DNA from: Pseudomonas maumuensis
GTDB taxonomy: Bacteria > Pseudomonadota > Gammaproteobacteria > Pseudomonadales > Pseudomonadaceae
Length of the DNA: 64,000 nt
NCBI RefSeq assembly: GCF_019139675.1
Contig: NZ_CP077077.1
Span: 3,906,001-3,970,000 of the forward strand
Direction of reading: 5' to 3'
The notes below the pieces were generated by a model that saw only the letters and a list, made by a program, of their open reading frames with translations, had not been told where the DNA came from and did no database searches. Shown in pieces: positions 51,307 through 64,000 of this stretch; the stretch's first letter is position 1, and each line of letters starts with the position of its first letter. The position numbers were made by a program, and so were the translations under genes.

Positions 51307-51357
51307 AAAGGGCCTGCTTTTCACGAAAGGCCAGTAGTGTACCAGCCATGACGGCGG

Positions 51358-51879
51358 TCAGCACTCACTCAGCGCTTCGCGGAAACGTCTCACCAGGCTT
51401 TTCAGGTTCTGCCGCCAGGCTTCGAGCTCCTCGCGGGAAAGCTCGGCCGGCTCGGGCTCGTCCAGATTGACGGCCTGGATCAGCGGTTGGGTGACGTCGC
51501 CCTTCGCAGCTTTCTTGGCGACCGGCGGTCGGAACAAATCGGCATAAGCGGTCAGCAGACGCGCTAGCCAGGTTTCCGGCTGGCGGGCCAGCTCCAGCAG
51601 CTCGGCCATTTCCGGGATCGCAACGCTCTGCAGTACCTCATCACTGAACAGCAGCTCGGCCCGTGGCGCAGAAGCCTGGGGCAAGCGGTAGAAGCCAGCG
51701 ATCTCGTGGCACAGCCCCAGCAGCGCACCATACAGGTGGAACAGCGCCGATTCGCGCTCGGCCTGGAGCAGGCCCTGGGCGTTCATGGCCTGGCTATCGG
51801 CGGCCTTGGCCATGGATTCCAGGGCAAGGCCGGCGAAAAACAGTTTCTGGTTGGTGCGGGTGTAGAGTTCCTGGGCCAT
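51358..51879 (-). CDS. DUF6586 family protein, 173 aa
   Basis: Helical protein of a Pseudomonas family without known function. It starts MAQELYTRTNQKLFFAGLAL, has ALFHLYGALLGLCHEIAGFY in the middle and EELEAWRQNLKSLVRRFREA at the end. There is no signal peptide or clear membrane span. It lies beside topA, transcribed in the same direction after a hairpin. The DUF number is from memory. Confidence 0.75.
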   Translation of the reverse strand: MAQELYTRTNQKLFFAGLALESMAKAADSQAMNAQGLLQAERESALFHLYGALLGLCHEIAGFYRLPQASAPRAELLFSDEVLQSVAIPEMAELLELARQPETWLARLLTAYADLFRPPVAKKAAKGDVTQPLIQAVNLDEPEPAELSREELEAWRQNLKSLVRRFREALSEC

Positions 51880-51950
51880 TTCGGCTGACTCCTGAAGGCT
51901 GCAAGGCGATTGCCTGCAGTTTCAGGGATTGTGCTTTGCTTGTCATCAAA

Positions 51951-51979
51951 TGACTGGGGCCGCTTCGCGGCCCCAGTCA
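51951..51979 (-). terminator. Hairpin after topA
   Basis: TGACTGGGGCCGC pairs perfectly with GCGGCCCCAGTCA around a 3-nt loop. On the minus strand it is followed by TTTGATGACA, a weak T tract. It separates topA from the DUF6586 gene. Confidence 0.8.
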
Positions 51980-51989
51980 CAACTTCAGA

Positions 51990-54599
51990 TCAGCGCTTGT
52001 CTTCGACCTTCCACGCCTTGCCGTCGTAGAACGCCTTCCAACCAGTCGGCTTGCCGTCAACCTCGGACTGCACATACTGCTCCTTGGTCTTGCGGCTGTA
52101 GCGGATCACCGCCGGGCGCCCGTCTGGATCCTTCTGCGGAGCTTCGCAGAGGAAGTGATACTTCGGATCGATCTCGTGCTTGTGCGGGACGATCTCCAGC
52201 ACCAGCGGCGCGCGGGTTTCGCGGTTTTTCGGGAACTGGCTGGCGGCCAGGAACAGACCCGAGGCACCGTCGCGCAGCACGTAGGTGTCGTCGACCTTCT
52301 CGCACTTGAGCTCTGGCATATCCACCTTGTCCATCTTCGGTGGCGCCGCCTCGCCGCTCTTGAGCAGCTTACGGGTGTTCTTGCAGGCTGGGTTGGTGCA
52401 ACCGAAGAACTTGCCGAAACGGCCGGTCTTGAGCTGCATCTCGCTGCCGCACTTGTCGCACTCCAGGCTCGGACCTTCGTAGCCCTTGATGCGGTAGTTG
52501 CCCTCTTCGATCTCGTAACCAACGCAGTCCGGGTTGTTACCGCAGATGTGCAGCTTACGCTTCTCGTCGAGCAGGTAGGCGTCCATTGCCGTCGAGCAGA
52601 TCGGGCAGCGGTGCTTGCCACGCAGCACCAGGGACTCGGATTCACCCTCGTCATCGGCGGCAATCTCGTCGCCCGGCACCAGGTTGACCGTCGCCTTGCA
52701 ACGCTCCTTCGGCGGCAGGCTGTAACCCGAGCAGCCGAGGAACACGCCGGTGGAGGCTGTACGGATCATCATCGGCCGTCCACATTCCTTGCACGGAATG
52801 TTGGTCAGGGTCGGCTGGTTGGCACGCATGCCGTGCTCGCTGGACTCGGCGGTCTGCAACTTCTTGTTGAAGTCGCCATAGAATTCGTCGAGGACGTTCT
52901 TCCAGTCACGCTCGCCCTGGGCCACGTCGTCGAGGTTCTCCTCCATGCCGGCGGTGAAGCCGTAGTCCATCAGGTTGGCGAAGCTCTCGGACAGGCGCTC
53001 GGTGACGATGTCGCCCATCTTCTCGGAATAGAAGCGGCGGTTATGCAGCGTGACGTAGCCGCGATCCTGGATGGTGGAAATGATCGCCGCATAGGTGGAT
53101 GGGCGGCCAATGCCACGTTTTTCCATTTCCTTGACCAGGCTGGCTTCGGTGAAGCGCGCCGGCGGCTTGGTAAAGTGCTGGCTGGGATCGAGCTGGATCA
53201 GTTTCAGCGCCTCGCCCTGGGCCATTTCCGGCAGCACGTCGTCTTCGCCCGGCTTGCTCTGCTGCGGCAGGACACGGGTGTAACCATCGAACTTGAGGAT
53301 GCGACCCTTGGCGCGCAGCTCGAACTCGCCCGCCACCACGGTGACGCTGGTGGACAGGTACTGCGCCGGCGGCATCTGGCAAGCCAGGAACTGGCGCCAG
53401 ATCAGTTCGTACAGGCGCTCGGCGTCACGCTCCATGCCACTGAGCTTGGTGGGGTGGGTGCTGACGTCGGACGGGCGGATCGCCTCGTGCGCCTCCTGGG
53501 CCCCTTCCTTGCTGCCATAGACGATGGGCGCGGCAGGCAGATACTGCTTGCCGAACTCCTTCTCGATGTAGCTGCGGGCCATCTCGACGGCGTCGGTCGA
53601 CAGGTTGGTCGAGTCGGTACGCATGTAAGTGATGTAGCCGGCTTCGTACAGACGCTGGGCCATCATCATGGTCTTCTTCACCCCAAAGCCCAGGCGATTG
53701 CTTGCGGCCTGCTGCAGGGTGGAGGTAATGAACGGCGCCGAAGGCTTGCTGCTGGTCGGCCGGTCCTCGCGCTTGCTCACGCTGTAGCTGGAGGCCTTGA
53801 GCTTCTCCAGTGCGGCCATGGCCTGGGCTTCGTTGAGCGGCTTGAAGGCCTCGCCCTTCTCACGGGCTACCTCGAAACGCACCTTGGCGTTCTTGGCGGT
53901 GCCCAGGTCGGCATGGACCTCCCAGTACTCTTCCGGGTTGAACGCGCGGATTTCGCGCTCACGCTCGACCACCAGCTTCACCGCCACCGACTGTACGCGG
54001 CCGGCGGACAGGCCACGGGCGATCTTCGCCCACAGCAGCGGCGAGACCATGTAGCCGACCACGCGGTCAAGGAAACGCCGCGCCTGCTGGGCATTGACCC
54101 GATCGATATCGAGCTCGCCCGGCTGGGAGAAGGCTTCCTGGATGGCTTTCTTGGTGATTTCGTTGAACACCACGCGCTTGTAGCGGCTGTCGTCGCCGCC
54201 GATGGCTTCGCGCAGGTGCCAGGCGATGGCTTCCCCCTCGCGATCCAAGTCGGTTGCGAGATAGATGGTGTCGGCATCCTTGGCCAGGCGGCGCAGTTCC
54301 TCGATGACCTTCTCCTTGCCGGGAAGGATCTCGTACTTGGCCTTCCAGCCCGCCTCGGGGTCGACGCCCATGCGTGCGACCAGAGTACGGCGCGCCTTCT
54401 CCTTCGGCGACAAGGCCGGAGCCTCGGCCGCGGCCTTGCCGCGCTTGGCCGCCGGTTCCTTGCTCGCACTGGCGGAACCGCTGGTGGGAAGGTCACGGAT
54501 GTGGCCGATACTCGACTTCACCACGTACTGGCTGCCCAGGTACTTGTTGATGGTCTTGGCCTTGGCCGGGGATTCCACAATGACCAGCGATTTGCCCAT
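51990..54599 (-). CDS. topA: DNA topoisomerase I
   Basis: Type IA enzyme that relaxes negative supercoils. The 869-residue protein starts [20 protein letters not shown] (TOPRIM domain, with the acidic pair in [16 protein letters not shown]) and carries the catalytic tyrosine in [15 protein letters not shown]. Three cysteine-rich zinc ribbons follow: [10 protein letters not shown]...[13 protein letters not shown]...ICGNNPDC and [10 protein letters not shown]...GCTNPAC. E. coli TopA is 865 aa. It has an alanine/lysine-rich insert (about residues 40-65, [20 protein letters not shown]) typical of pseudomonads. Confidence 0.97.
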   Translation of the reverse strand: MGKSLVIVESPAKAKTINKYLGSQYVVKSSIGHIRDLPTSGSASASKEPAAKRGKAAAEAPALSPKEKARRTLVARMGVDPEAGWKAKYEILPGKEKVIEELRRLAKDADTIYLATDLDREGEAIAWHLREAIGGDDSRYKRVVFNEITKKAIQEAFSQPGELDIDRVNAQQARRFLDRVVGYMVSPLLWAKIARGLSAGRVQSVAVKLVVEREREIRAFNPEEYWEVHADLGTAKNAKVRFEVAREKGEAFKPLNEAQAMAALEKLKASSYSVSKREDRPTSSKPSAPFITSTLQQAASNRLGFGVKKTMMMAQRLYEAGYITYMRTDSTNLSTDAVEMARSYIEKEFGKQYLPAAPIVYGSKEGAQEAHEAIRPSDVSTHPTKLSGMERDAERLYELIWRQFLACQMPPAQYLSTSVTVVAGEFELRAKGRILKFDGYTRVLPQQSKPGEDDVLPEMAQGEALKLIQLDPSQHFTKPPARFTEASLVKEMEKRGIGRPSTYAAIISTIQDRGYVTLHNRRFYSEKMGDIVTERLSESFANLMDYGFTAGMEENLDDVAQGERDWKNVLDEFYGDFNKKLQTAESSEHGMRANQPTLTNIPCKECGRPMMIRTASTGVFLGCSGYSLPPKERCKATVNLVPGDEIAADDEGESESLVLRGKHRCPICSTAMDAYLLDEKRKLHICGNNPDCVGYEIEEGNYRIKGYEGPSLECDKCGSEMQLKTGRFGKFFGCTNPACKNTRKLLKSGEAAPPKMDKVDMPELKCEKVDDTYVLRDGASGLFLAASQFPKNRETRAPLVLEIVPHKHEIDPKYHFLCEAPQKDPDGRPAVIRYSRKTKEQYVQSEVDGKPTGWKAFYDGKAWKVEDKR

Positions 54600-54699
54600 G
54601 GATCGGAGTATTCCTGAATCTGAAGATGAAAAACGCGTCAGGTGCCGGACGCGGCACCGCTATATATAGTGGCAAAAGAGTGAGGTCAAGCGCGGTCTA

Positions 54700-54951
54700 T
54701 CACTCGTGCGCCTTGCCCAGCCGCTCGCCGAGGCCCTCTTCGGCCTTGACCAAAGCAAAGCGTGGCACCTGCTCGCCGTCAACCTCGACGGACTCCTGGA
54801 ACATCGAAAGTGGCCTGACCCAGAAGCTGTAATCACCATACAGGCACTGGTAAAACACCATCCACTCCTCGCTCTCGGAGTGTCGCGCAGCGCTGAAAAC
54901 ACGGTACTCAGGGCCTTTGTAATGCCGGTACACACCAGGTTGTATCTGCAT
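54700..54951 (-). CDS. DUF1653 family protein, 83 aa
   Basis: Small protein starting MQIQPGVYRHYKGPEYRVFS, with the family pattern WMVFYQCLYGDYSFWVRPLS and a C-terminal segment on which VPRFALVKAEE ends. No signal peptide. The ATG at 54951 is used because it starts the conserved domain; an opening 51 bp upstream overlaps the fadA terminator. The family is broadly distributed and has no known function. Confidence 0.85.
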   Translation of the reverse strand: MQIQPGVYRHYKGPEYRVFSAARHSESEEWMVFYQCLYGDYSFWVRPLSMFQESVEVDGEQVPRFALVKAEEGLGERLGKAHE

Positions 54952-54979
54952 GTCGCTCGCCCTCTTGAACAAATCCTGT

Positions 54980-55012
54980 AAAAAACAAAAGCCGGGGCAC
55001 ATGGCCCCGGCT
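54980..55012 (-). terminator. Rho-independent terminator of fadBA
   Basis: AGCCGGGGC (54990-54998) pairs with GCCCCGGCT (55004-55012) around 5 nt. On the minus strand it is followed by TTTTGTTTTTT, a strong signal. Confidence 0.92.
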
Positions 55013-55029
55013 GCTGTCCTACGACGCGA

Positions 55030-56220
<1,191 letters not shown>

Positions 56221-56235
56221 CTAGCTCGTGGGCGC

Positions 56236-58383
<2,148 letters not shown>

Positions 58384-58800
58384 CAACTGATCTCCACGAT
58401 ATGGAAGCTGAACAGTACACGTCGATCGCTGGCAGCGAGAGCCGGTCTACCGGTCCCTCACCCCAGGCACACCCGTCGACGCGCTAATCGGGATTCTGTA
58501 AGAGCCGTCTGACATACAAACGCTCAATTCATACGCCCGTTTGACTTGGGTGTGCACACATTCCCCGAAAAGAACCGCGTTGTCAAATACTCGCGAAAGC
58601 CGTGAAAACGCGACTTTCCAGTCATCTTCCACCCTCCGGGTACGAAACATGATGACAGTGATCGCCCTCCATTCATGTCAGCGATAGACCACCACCGACG
58701 GCACACGCGCTTTTTTTCTAAACGCATCCAGTCAGGATGGCTACACTGCGACTGATTGAAAGTATTTCCGGCCTGCCTGGCCCTGTGCTTGCACGCACAA
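58384..58800. other. Upstream region of fadBA, no gene seen
   Basis: No convincing frame on either strand. The fadBA promoter must lie here. CAAAC at 58517-58521 and GTTTG at 58539-58543 recall PsrA half-sites, but their spacing (17 bp) is far from the usual 2-4 bp. Nothing else was identified. Confidence 0.4.
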
Positions 58801-58850
58801 ACGCAAAACGGCGCACAAGAGCATGTCTGCTCCTGTGCGCCGTTTTGCGT
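58801..58850 (-). terminator. Very long hairpin terminator of the 145-aa gene
   Basis: ACGCAAAACGGCGCACA pairs with TGTGCGCCGTTTTGCGT, and the inner part AGAGCA/TGCTCC continues the stem to a 4-nt loop; about 22 base pairs in all. It lies just downstream of the minus-strand gene at 58860. Confidence 0.8.
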
Positions 58851-58859
58851 CACACGGGC

Positions 58860-59297
58860 TCAGGCGAGGGTTTCGAGGGTCTGGGCAATATCCTGCAAAA
58901 CAGATTTGTCGCCGCGCTCACTCCAGTACAGAGCAATCATGCGACTGTCGGCCTTGACCTTGTAGACCGTTGCCGGCAGGCGGCCGAAGGCCTCGGCCAG
59001 ACGCTGATCCTCACAGGGCTCGCGCCACTGGTTCCACCACACGCCCGGAGTGATCTGCCAGTAACACCAGCTGTCTTCGTGCCCCTTGCGCCGCGCCCGG
59101 TGGTACTGCGGGCAGGGGCTGGGCGGTTCGTTTACCAGCCAGTGCGGCCACTGTTGCGGTGCCAGTTGCATGGCCAACCCCATGCGGCGCCCCTCCAGTC
59201 GCAGGCTCATCTGCTCGCTCTGTTTGCGCGAGGGGCGCAACCAGGCGAGCGGGCTGAGAATCAGCGCAAGGATTGACACCACCAGCCATACCGTCAT
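58860..59297 (-). CDS. Membrane-anchored hypothetical protein, 145 aa
   Basis: Begins MTVWLVVSILALILSPLAWL, a single N-terminal membrane anchor, then a basic stretch RPSRKQSEQMSLRLEGRRMG and a soluble domain rich in tryptophan (HEDSWCYWQITPGVWWNQWR). The start at 59297 follows the anchor; an opening 27 bp upstream is disregarded. P. aeruginosa has a hypothetical gene at the same place between fadB and the universal stress protein. Function unknown. Confidence 0.75.
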   Translation of the reverse strand: MTVWLVVSILALILSPLAWLRPSRKQSEQMSLRLEGRRMGLAMQLAPQQWPHWLVNEPPSPCPQYHRARRKGHEDSWCYWQITPGVWWNQWREPCEDQRLAEAFGRLPATVYKVKADSRMIALYWSERGDKSVLQDIAQTLETLA

Positions 59298-59407
59298 ATC
59301 TGTAGACCTTATAAAGCGTTGCAAATGAGCGGGTTAGTCAGGTTTCACGGAAGATCCGCGCGAAAGCGACCATACTTCTACTATCGCGATTGTCAGGAGT
59401 ACTGCAC

Positions 59408-59851
59408 ATGTCCTATGAACATCTTCTGGTCGCTGTCGACCTGACCGAAGAATGCGACCCGGTGATCAAGCGGGCCAAGGCCATCGCCCTGGCCAGCGGC
59501 GCCAAGGTCTCCCTGGTGCATATCGTCGAGCCCATGGCCATGGCCTTCGGCGGCGACGTGCCGATGGACCTGTCGCAGTTGCAGCAGCAACAGTTCGACC
59601 AGGCCAAGGAACGCATGGAGCGCCTGTACAACAAGTACCCGGATATCAATCGCGGCGACTCGCACCTGGTCTACGGCCAGCCGCGCCAGGAAATCCACCA
59701 GCTGGCCAAGGATCAAAAGTGCGACCTGATCGTGGTCGGCAGCCATGGCCGCCACGGCCTGGCACTGCTGCTGGGCTCCACCGCCAACGACGTGCTGCAC
59801 GGCGCGCCGTGTGATGTATTGGCGGTGCGGTTGCAGAAGAAGGCCGAGTAA
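59408..59851 (+). CDS. Universal stress protein, UspA family
   Basis: Cytoplasmic stress protein of 147 residues with the Usp fold. It starts MSYEHLLVAVDLTEECDPVI and has the family segments AIALASGAKVSLVHIVEP, then CDLIVVGSHGRHGLALLLGS and TANDVLHGAPCDVLAVR. The G-x2-G-x9-G(S/T) nucleotide motif is present (GSHGRHGLALLLGST), so it may bind ATP. AGGAG precedes the ATG at 59408. It is monocistronic and ends in an inverted REP pair. Confidence 0.93.
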   Translation: MSYEHLLVAVDLTEECDPVIKRAKAIALASGAKVSLVHIVEPMAMAFGGDVPMDLSQLQQQQFDQAKERMERLYNKYPDINRGDSHLVYGQPRQEIHQLAKDQKCDLIVVGSHGRHGLALLLGSTANDVLHGAPCDVLAVRLQKKAE

Positions 59852-59858
59852 TACTTTC

Positions 59859-59930
59859 ATCGCGGGGCAAGCCCGCTCCCACAAAGCCCGTCAAACAGGG
59901 CTGCGCGGGAGCAGGCTTGCCCCGTGATGG
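59859..59930. repeat. Inverted REP pair
   Basis: ATCGCGGGGCAAGCCCGCTC is mirrored by GAGCAGGCTTGCCCCGTGAT ending at 59929. It lies between the convergent usp gene and uup. Confidence 0.88.
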
Positions 59931-59932
59931 CT

Positions 59933-61864
59933 TCAGCCTTCCAGCTCGGCCCAGCGCTCTACCAGTACGTCCAGCTCGCCCTGCAGCTTCTCGATCTTGG
60001 CCAGCACCGCCGCAGTCTCGGCAATCGGCCGCTGATAGAAGCCCGCCGCACTCACTTCTTCCTGCGCCTCGGCCATCCGCTGCTCCAGCGCATCGATCTG
60101 CCCCGGCAGCATCTCCAGCTCACGCTGCAGCTTGTAGCTGAGCTTCTTCTTGCTGGCATCGGCCGCAGGCGCAGCGGCGGCAACAGGCGCCACCTCCTCC
60201 ACCGGCGCCTGCACCACGGCGCTGTTGAGCTCGGACTTGCCGCCCTTGCTTTCGGTCACGCCGAGCAGCTTCGGCGAACCACCCTGGCGGATCCAGTCCT
60301 CGTAGCCGCCGACGTACTCGCGCACGCGCCCTTCACCTTCGAACACCAAGGTGCTGGTCACCACGTTGTCGAGGAAAGCCCGGTCGTGGCTGACCATCAG
60401 CACCGTGCCTTTGTAGTTGGACAGCACCTCTTCGAGCAACTCGAGGGTCTCGACGTCTAGGTCGTTGGTCGGTTCGTCCAGCACCAGCAGGTTGGCCGGT
60501 TTGCTGAACAGCTTGGCCAGCAGCAGGCGCGCGCGCTCGCCCCCGGACAGCGCCTTGACCGGCGTGCGCGCACGCTGCGGGCTGAACAGGAAGTCGCCGA
60601 GGTAGCTGAGCACATGGCGGTTCTGACCATCGATCTCGATGAAATCGCGGCCTTCGGCCAGGTTGTCGATGACGGTCTTCTCCAGGTCCAGCTGATGGCG
60701 CATCTGGTCGAAGTAGGCCACCTCCAGCTTGGTGCCACGCTCGACCTTGCCACTGGTGGGCTCCAGGTCGCCCAGCATCAGCTTGAGCAGGGTCGTCTTG
60801 CCGGTGCCGTTGGCACCCAGCAGGCCGATACGGTCCTGGCGCTGCAGCACCATGGAGAAGTCCTTGACCAGCTTCGGTCCATTCTGGTGGGCGAAGCTGA
60901 CGTCCTCCAGCACCATCACCTGCTTGCCGGACTTGTCGGCCACTTCAATCTGGATATTGGCTTTACCCTGGCGTTCGCGGCGCTCGCCGCGCTCCACGCG
61001 CAGCGCCTTGAGCGCACGCACGCGGCCTTCGTTGCGGGTGCGTCGGGCCTTGATGCCCTGGCGGATCCACACTTCCTCCTGGGCCAGGCGCTTGTCGAAC
61101 AGTGCGTTGGCAGTGGCCTCGGCGGCCAGCTCGGCCTCTTTATGCACCAGGAAGCTGGCGTAGTCGCCATTCCAGTCGATCAGCCCACCGCGGTCCAGCT
61201 CGAGGATGCGCGTGGCCAGATTCTGCAGGAAGGAACGGTCGTGGGTGATGAACAGCACCGCGCCACCGAAGCCTTTGAGCGCCTCTTCCAGCCAGGCGAT
61301 AGCGCCGATGTCCAGGTGGTTGGTCGGTTCGTCCAGCAGCAGCAGGTCGGGCTCGGAGACCAGTGCCTGGGCCAGCAACACGCGCCGGCGCCAGCCACCG
61401 GAAAGCTCGGCGAGGGTCTTGTCGGCCGGCAACTGCAGGCGGCTCAGGGTGCTTTCGACCACCTGCTGCAGGCGCCAGCCATCACGGGCTTCGAGCTCGT
61501 GCTGGACATGCATGAGCTTTTCCAGATCCTCGTCGCCGTGGATGTTCTGGCTCAGGTGATGGAACTGCGCCAGCAGCTCGCCGACGCCGTCAAGGCCGGC
61601 GGCTACCACATCGAATACGCTACGCTCGTCGGCCACCGGTAGTTCCTGCGGCAGTTCGCCAATCTTCAGGCCCGGGGCGCGCCAGATATCACCGTCATCG
61701 CCCTTCTGCTCGCCCTTGACCAGGCGCAGCATGCTCGACTTACCCGTGCCGTTGCGGCCGATGATGCACACCCGCTCGCCACGGGCGATCTGCCAGGACA
61801 CTTTGTCCAACAGCGGCATGGCGCCGAACGCGAGGGACACATCGCTGAATTTGAGCAGGGTCAT
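59933..61864 (-). CDS. uup: ABC-F family ATPase, Uup-like
   Basis: Soluble ATPase with two ABC domains and no membrane part, of the ABC-F group acting on ribosomes or DNA. The 643-residue protein has two sets of motifs: first IGRNGTGKSSMLRL, LSGGWRRRVLLAQAL and LLLLDEPTNHLDI; second LGANGTGKTTLLKL, LSGGERARLLLAKL and LLVLDEPTNDLDV. The inter-domain linker contains RTRNEGRVRALKALRVERGE, and a C-terminal coiled coil is present (KLQRELEMLPGQIDALEQRM), both typical of Uup. GGAG lies 6 nt before the ATG at 61864. Confidence 0.9.
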   Translation of the reverse strand: MTLLKFSDVSLAFGAMPLLDKVSWQIARGERVCIIGRNGTGKSSMLRLVKGEQKGDDGDIWRAPGLKIGELPQELPVADERSVFDVVAAGLDGVGELLAQFHHLSQNIHGDEDLEKLMHVQHELEARDGWRLQQVVESTLSRLQLPADKTLAELSGGWRRRVLLAQALVSEPDLLLLDEPTNHLDIGAIAWLEEALKGFGGAVLFITHDRSFLQNLATRILELDRGGLIDWNGDYASFLVHKEAELAAEATANALFDKRLAQEEVWIRQGIKARRTRNEGRVRALKALRVERGERRERQGKANIQIEVADKSGKQVMVLEDVSFAHQNGPKLVKDFSMVLQRQDRIGLLGANGTGKTTLLKLMLGDLEPTSGKVERGTKLEVAYFDQMRHQLDLEKTVIDNLAEGRDFIEIDGQNRHVLSYLGDFLFSPQRARTPVKALSGGERARLLLAKLFSKPANLLVLDEPTNDLDVETLELLEEVLSNYKGTVLMVSHDRAFLDNVVTSTLVFEGEGRVREYVGGYEDWIRQGGSPKLLGVTESKGGKSELNSAVVQAPVEEVAPVAAAAPAADASKKKLSYKLQRELEMLPGQIDALEQRMAEAQEEVSAAGFYQRPIAETAAVLAKIEKLQGELDVLVERWAELEG

Positions 61865-62070
61865 GATCATCTCCAAAAACCGGGCGCGCATTCTACCTGA
61901 CTTACCCCTTCAGGGCATCAAAAGCCCGTTGCCGCGACAGGGCGTCGGATAACAACTCGATACAAGCACAGTGCTTTCGCCGGCCACCGGCAAACGGCTA
62001 AGCTAAGCAGTAATACCCAACAGTGCTGGCTCCGCCGTCACTTTCCATGGTTCCACTGCCCGGACGTATC

Positions 62071-63999
62071 ATGCGCAGCCGCCTGTTACAAATTGCTTCC
62101 TGCCTGTTGCTGACCACCCTCGCCGCGAGCGTCGCACAGGCCGCCGACATCACCCAGCAACGTCAATACTACGACGAGGCCAAGCGCGCGCTGGCCAAGG
62201 GCGACAAGGGCCCCTACCTGCGCTACGCCCAGGCGCTGCGCGATTACCCGCTCACGCCCTACCTCACCTACGACGAGCTGACTGCCCGCCTCAAGAGCGC
62301 CAGCAACGAAGAGATCGAGGGCTTCCTCAAGGCCCATGGCGACCTGCCCCAGGCCAACTGGATGAAACTGCGCTGGTTGCGCTGGCTGGCCGAGCGCGGT
62401 GAATGGAACACCTTCACCCGCTATTACGACCCCAAGCTGAACTTCACCGAACTGGACTGCCTCAACGGCCAGTACCAGCTCTCCCACGGCCAGCGCGCCG
62501 AAGGCTTCGCCAACGCCGAAAAATTGTGGAACGTCGGCAAATCCCAGCCCACGGCCTGCGACACCCTGTTCGCCATGTGGGCCGCCGAAGGCCAGCTGAC
62601 CGAGGCCAAGCGCTGGCAGCGCGCGAAGCTTGCGGCACAGGCGCGCAACTACGGCCTGGCCAACAACCTGGTGAAAACCCTCACCACCCTCGCCCCCCAG
62701 GGCAAGCTGCTGATCGACGTGGCGCAGAAGCCCGAGCTGCTCAACCAGCCTTCGCGCTTCACACCGGTCAACGAGGCCATGTCCGACGTGGTCAGCCTGG
62801 GGCTTCGCCGCCTGGCCCGGCAAAATCCGGAGCAGGCCATGGCGTTGCTCGACGATTATGCCCAGCGCATGCACTTCTCCCGCGACGAGAAGGTCGCCAT
62901 CGCCCGCGAGATCGGCCTGACCCTGGCTCGCCGCTACGACCCGCGCGCCCTCGACCTGATGACCCGCTACGACCCGGAACTGCGCGACAACACCGTCAGT
63001 GAATGGCGCCTGCGCCTGCTGCTGCGCCTAGCCCGTTGGGAAGAAGCCTACGAACTGACCAAGCGCCTGCCCCAGGACCTGGCCAGCAGCAACCGCTGGA
63101 AGTACTGGCAGGCGCGTAGCCTGGAGCTGGCCCAGCCGAACAACCCGCAGGTCCCGCTGCTGTACAAGACCGTCGCCCGCGAGCGTGATTTCTATGGCTT
63201 CCTCGCCGCCGACCGGGCGCAGACGCCCTATCAGCTGAACAACAAGCCGCTGGCGCTGAGCCAGGCGCTGACCAACAAGGTCCGCAACACCCCCGGCATC
63301 CGTCGCGCACTGGAATTCCACGCCCGTGGCCAGATCGTCGAAGGGCGCCGCGAGTGGTACCACGTCAGCCGCCACTTCAACCGTGACGAGATGGTCGCCC
63401 AGGCCCGCCTGGCCTACGACATGCGCTGGTACTTCCCGGCCATCCGCACCATCAGCCAGGCCCAGTACTGGGACGACCTGGATATCCGCTTCCCGATGGC
63501 CCACCGCGATACCCTGGTGCGCGAGGCCAAAGTGCGCGGCCTGCATTCGAGCTGGGTGTTCGCCATCACCCGCCAGGAGAGCGCCTTCATGGAAGACGCC
63601 CGCTCCAGCGTCGGCGCCAGCGGCCTGATGCAGCTGATGCCGGGCACCGCCAAGGAAACCGCGCGCAAGTTCAGCATCCCGCTGGCGTCACCGGCCCAGG
63701 TCTTCAACCCGGACAAGAACATCCAGCTCGGCGCCGCCTACCTGAGCCAGGTACACAGCCAGTTCAATGGTAACCGCGTGCTGGCCTCGGCCGCCTACAA
63801 CGCAGGCCCCGGGCGTGTACGTCAGTGGCTCAAGGGCGCCAAGCACCTGAGCTTCGATGTGTGGGTCGAATCGATTCCGTTCGACGAGACGCGCCAGTAC
63901 GTGCAGAACGTCCTGTCGTATTCGGTCATCTATGGGCAGAAGCTCAATTCACCGCAGCCGCTGGTGGATTGGCATGAGCGGTATTTCGACGATATGTGA
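62071..63999 (+). CDS. slt: Soluble lytic murein transglycosylase Slt
   Basis: Periplasmic muramidase that cleaves peptidoglycan to 1,6-anhydro-muropeptides. The 642-residue protein has a signal peptide (MRSRLLQIASCLLLTTLAAS then VAQA), a long helical U-shaped domain (about 25-450) and the C-terminal lysozyme-like domain with the catalytic glutamate in FAITRQESAFMEDARSSVGA, then SGLMQLMPGTAKETA and AYNAGPGRVRQWL. E. coli Slt70 is 645 aa. The ATG at 62071 is chosen by the signal peptide; an ATG 24 bp upstream is possible and neither has a good ribosome site. The stop is one base before the window end. Confidence 0.95.
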   Translation: MRSRLLQIASCLLLTTLAASVAQAADITQQRQYYDEAKRALAKGDKGPYLRYAQALRDYPLTPYLTYDELTARLKSASNEEIEGFLKAHGDLPQANWMKLRWLRWLAERGEWNTFTRYYDPKLNFTELDCLNGQYQLSHGQRAEGFANAEKLWNVGKSQPTACDTLFAMWAAEGQLTEAKRWQRAKLAAQARNYGLANNLVKTLTTLAPQGKLLIDVAQKPELLNQPSRFTPVNEAMSDVVSLGLRRLARQNPEQAMALLDDYAQRMHFSRDEKVAIAREIGLTLARRYDPRALDLMTRYDPELRDNTVSEWRLRLLLRLARWEEAYELTKRLPQDLASSNRWKYWQARSLELAQPNNPQVPLLYKTVARERDFYGFLAADRAQTPYQLNNKPLALSQALTNKVRNTPGIRRALEFHARGQIVEGRREWYHVSRHFNRDEMVAQARLAYDMRWYFPAIRTISQAQYWDDLDIRFPMAHRDTLVREAKVRGLHSSWVFAITRQESAFMEDARSSVGASGLMQLMPGTAKETARKFSIPLASPAQVFNPDKNIQLGAAYLSQVHSQFNGNRVLASAAYNAGPGRVRQWLKGAKHLSFDVWVESIPFDETRQYVQNVLSYSVIYGQKLNSPQPLVDWHERYFDDM

Positions 64000-64000
64000 T

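Noticed and set aside
58517..58543. PsrA box upstream of fadB
   Set aside because: The CAAAC and GTTTG halves are 17 bp apart, whereas the known site has a 2-4 bp spacer.
58524..58853. Minus-strand frame of 109 codons upstream of fadB
   Set aside because: It starts within the terminator hairpin, has no ribosome site and a cysteine/arginine-rich, non-protein-like composition.

Overview
The window is a stretch of a Pseudomonas chromosome, most likely of the P. putida group. Coding density is high, GC is high (about 60-65% by eye), and the gene order is the familiar Pseudomonas one: tal-rssC-rssB, copR-copS, lolC-lolD-lolE, mfd-csiV, nagZ-psrA-lexA-sulA-topA-fadA-fadB and uup-slt. Convergent gene ends carry short Pseudomonas-type REP palindromes. 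I saw no rRNA, tRNA or CRISPR array.

Layout. 1-3.6 kb: a 5'-truncated cynR, a small unknown gene, and a divergent lysR/lysA pair with a perfect palindrome between them. 3.6-11.5 kb: the complete kdpFABCDE potassium-uptake operon on the minus strand, including the tiny kdpF. 11.5-12.8 kb: an accessory stretch with a 123-bp fragment of umuC, a hairpin-rich leader, and two small Pseudomonas family proteins (DUF6124 and DUF3077). 12.9-19.1 kb: a genomic island of about 6.2 kb inserted in the 5' end of dusA. A 31-codon stump of dusA remains on the left and a complete dusA follows on the right; the two copies align without gaps over 108 bp at about 87% identity. The island carries an AT-rich AIPR-domain gene (candidate phage defence), a cysteine-containing small protein, umuD-umuC (DNA polymerase V) diverging from an HMCES/YedK abasic-site protein around one SOS box, and two small genes of unknown function. 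I found no integrase in it.

19-38 kb: dusA, tal, a PhoD-like phosphatase, rssB-rssC, two PilZ proteins, mlaA, a HAD-like protein whose catalytic aspartates are missing, a DUF4404 gene, queF, a cupredoxin divergent from copRS, lolCDE, a glycerophosphodiesterase, sthA and an ApbE-type flavin transferase. 38-64 kb: a long-form GAPDH, mfd, csiV, a SWIM/SNF2 helicase, nagZ, psrA, lexA-sulA, two small unknown genes, topA, a DUF1653 gene, the fadBA beta-oxidation operon, a small membrane-anchored protein, a universal stress protein, uup and the lytic transglycosylase slt, which ends one base before the window does.

The genes connect mainly through the SOS response. lexA-sulA has two LexA boxes, and the island's umuDC and HMCES genes share another, so host and island respond to the same DNA-damage signal. 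PsrA, beside lexA, has its own GAAAC-N4-GTTTC operator; the fadBA operon 5 kb away is a known PsrA target in P. aeruginosa. The AIPR island in dusA is the best candidate for something new: a compact module that seems to pair a putative nuclease-type defence protein with SOS mutagenesis and abasic-site repair.
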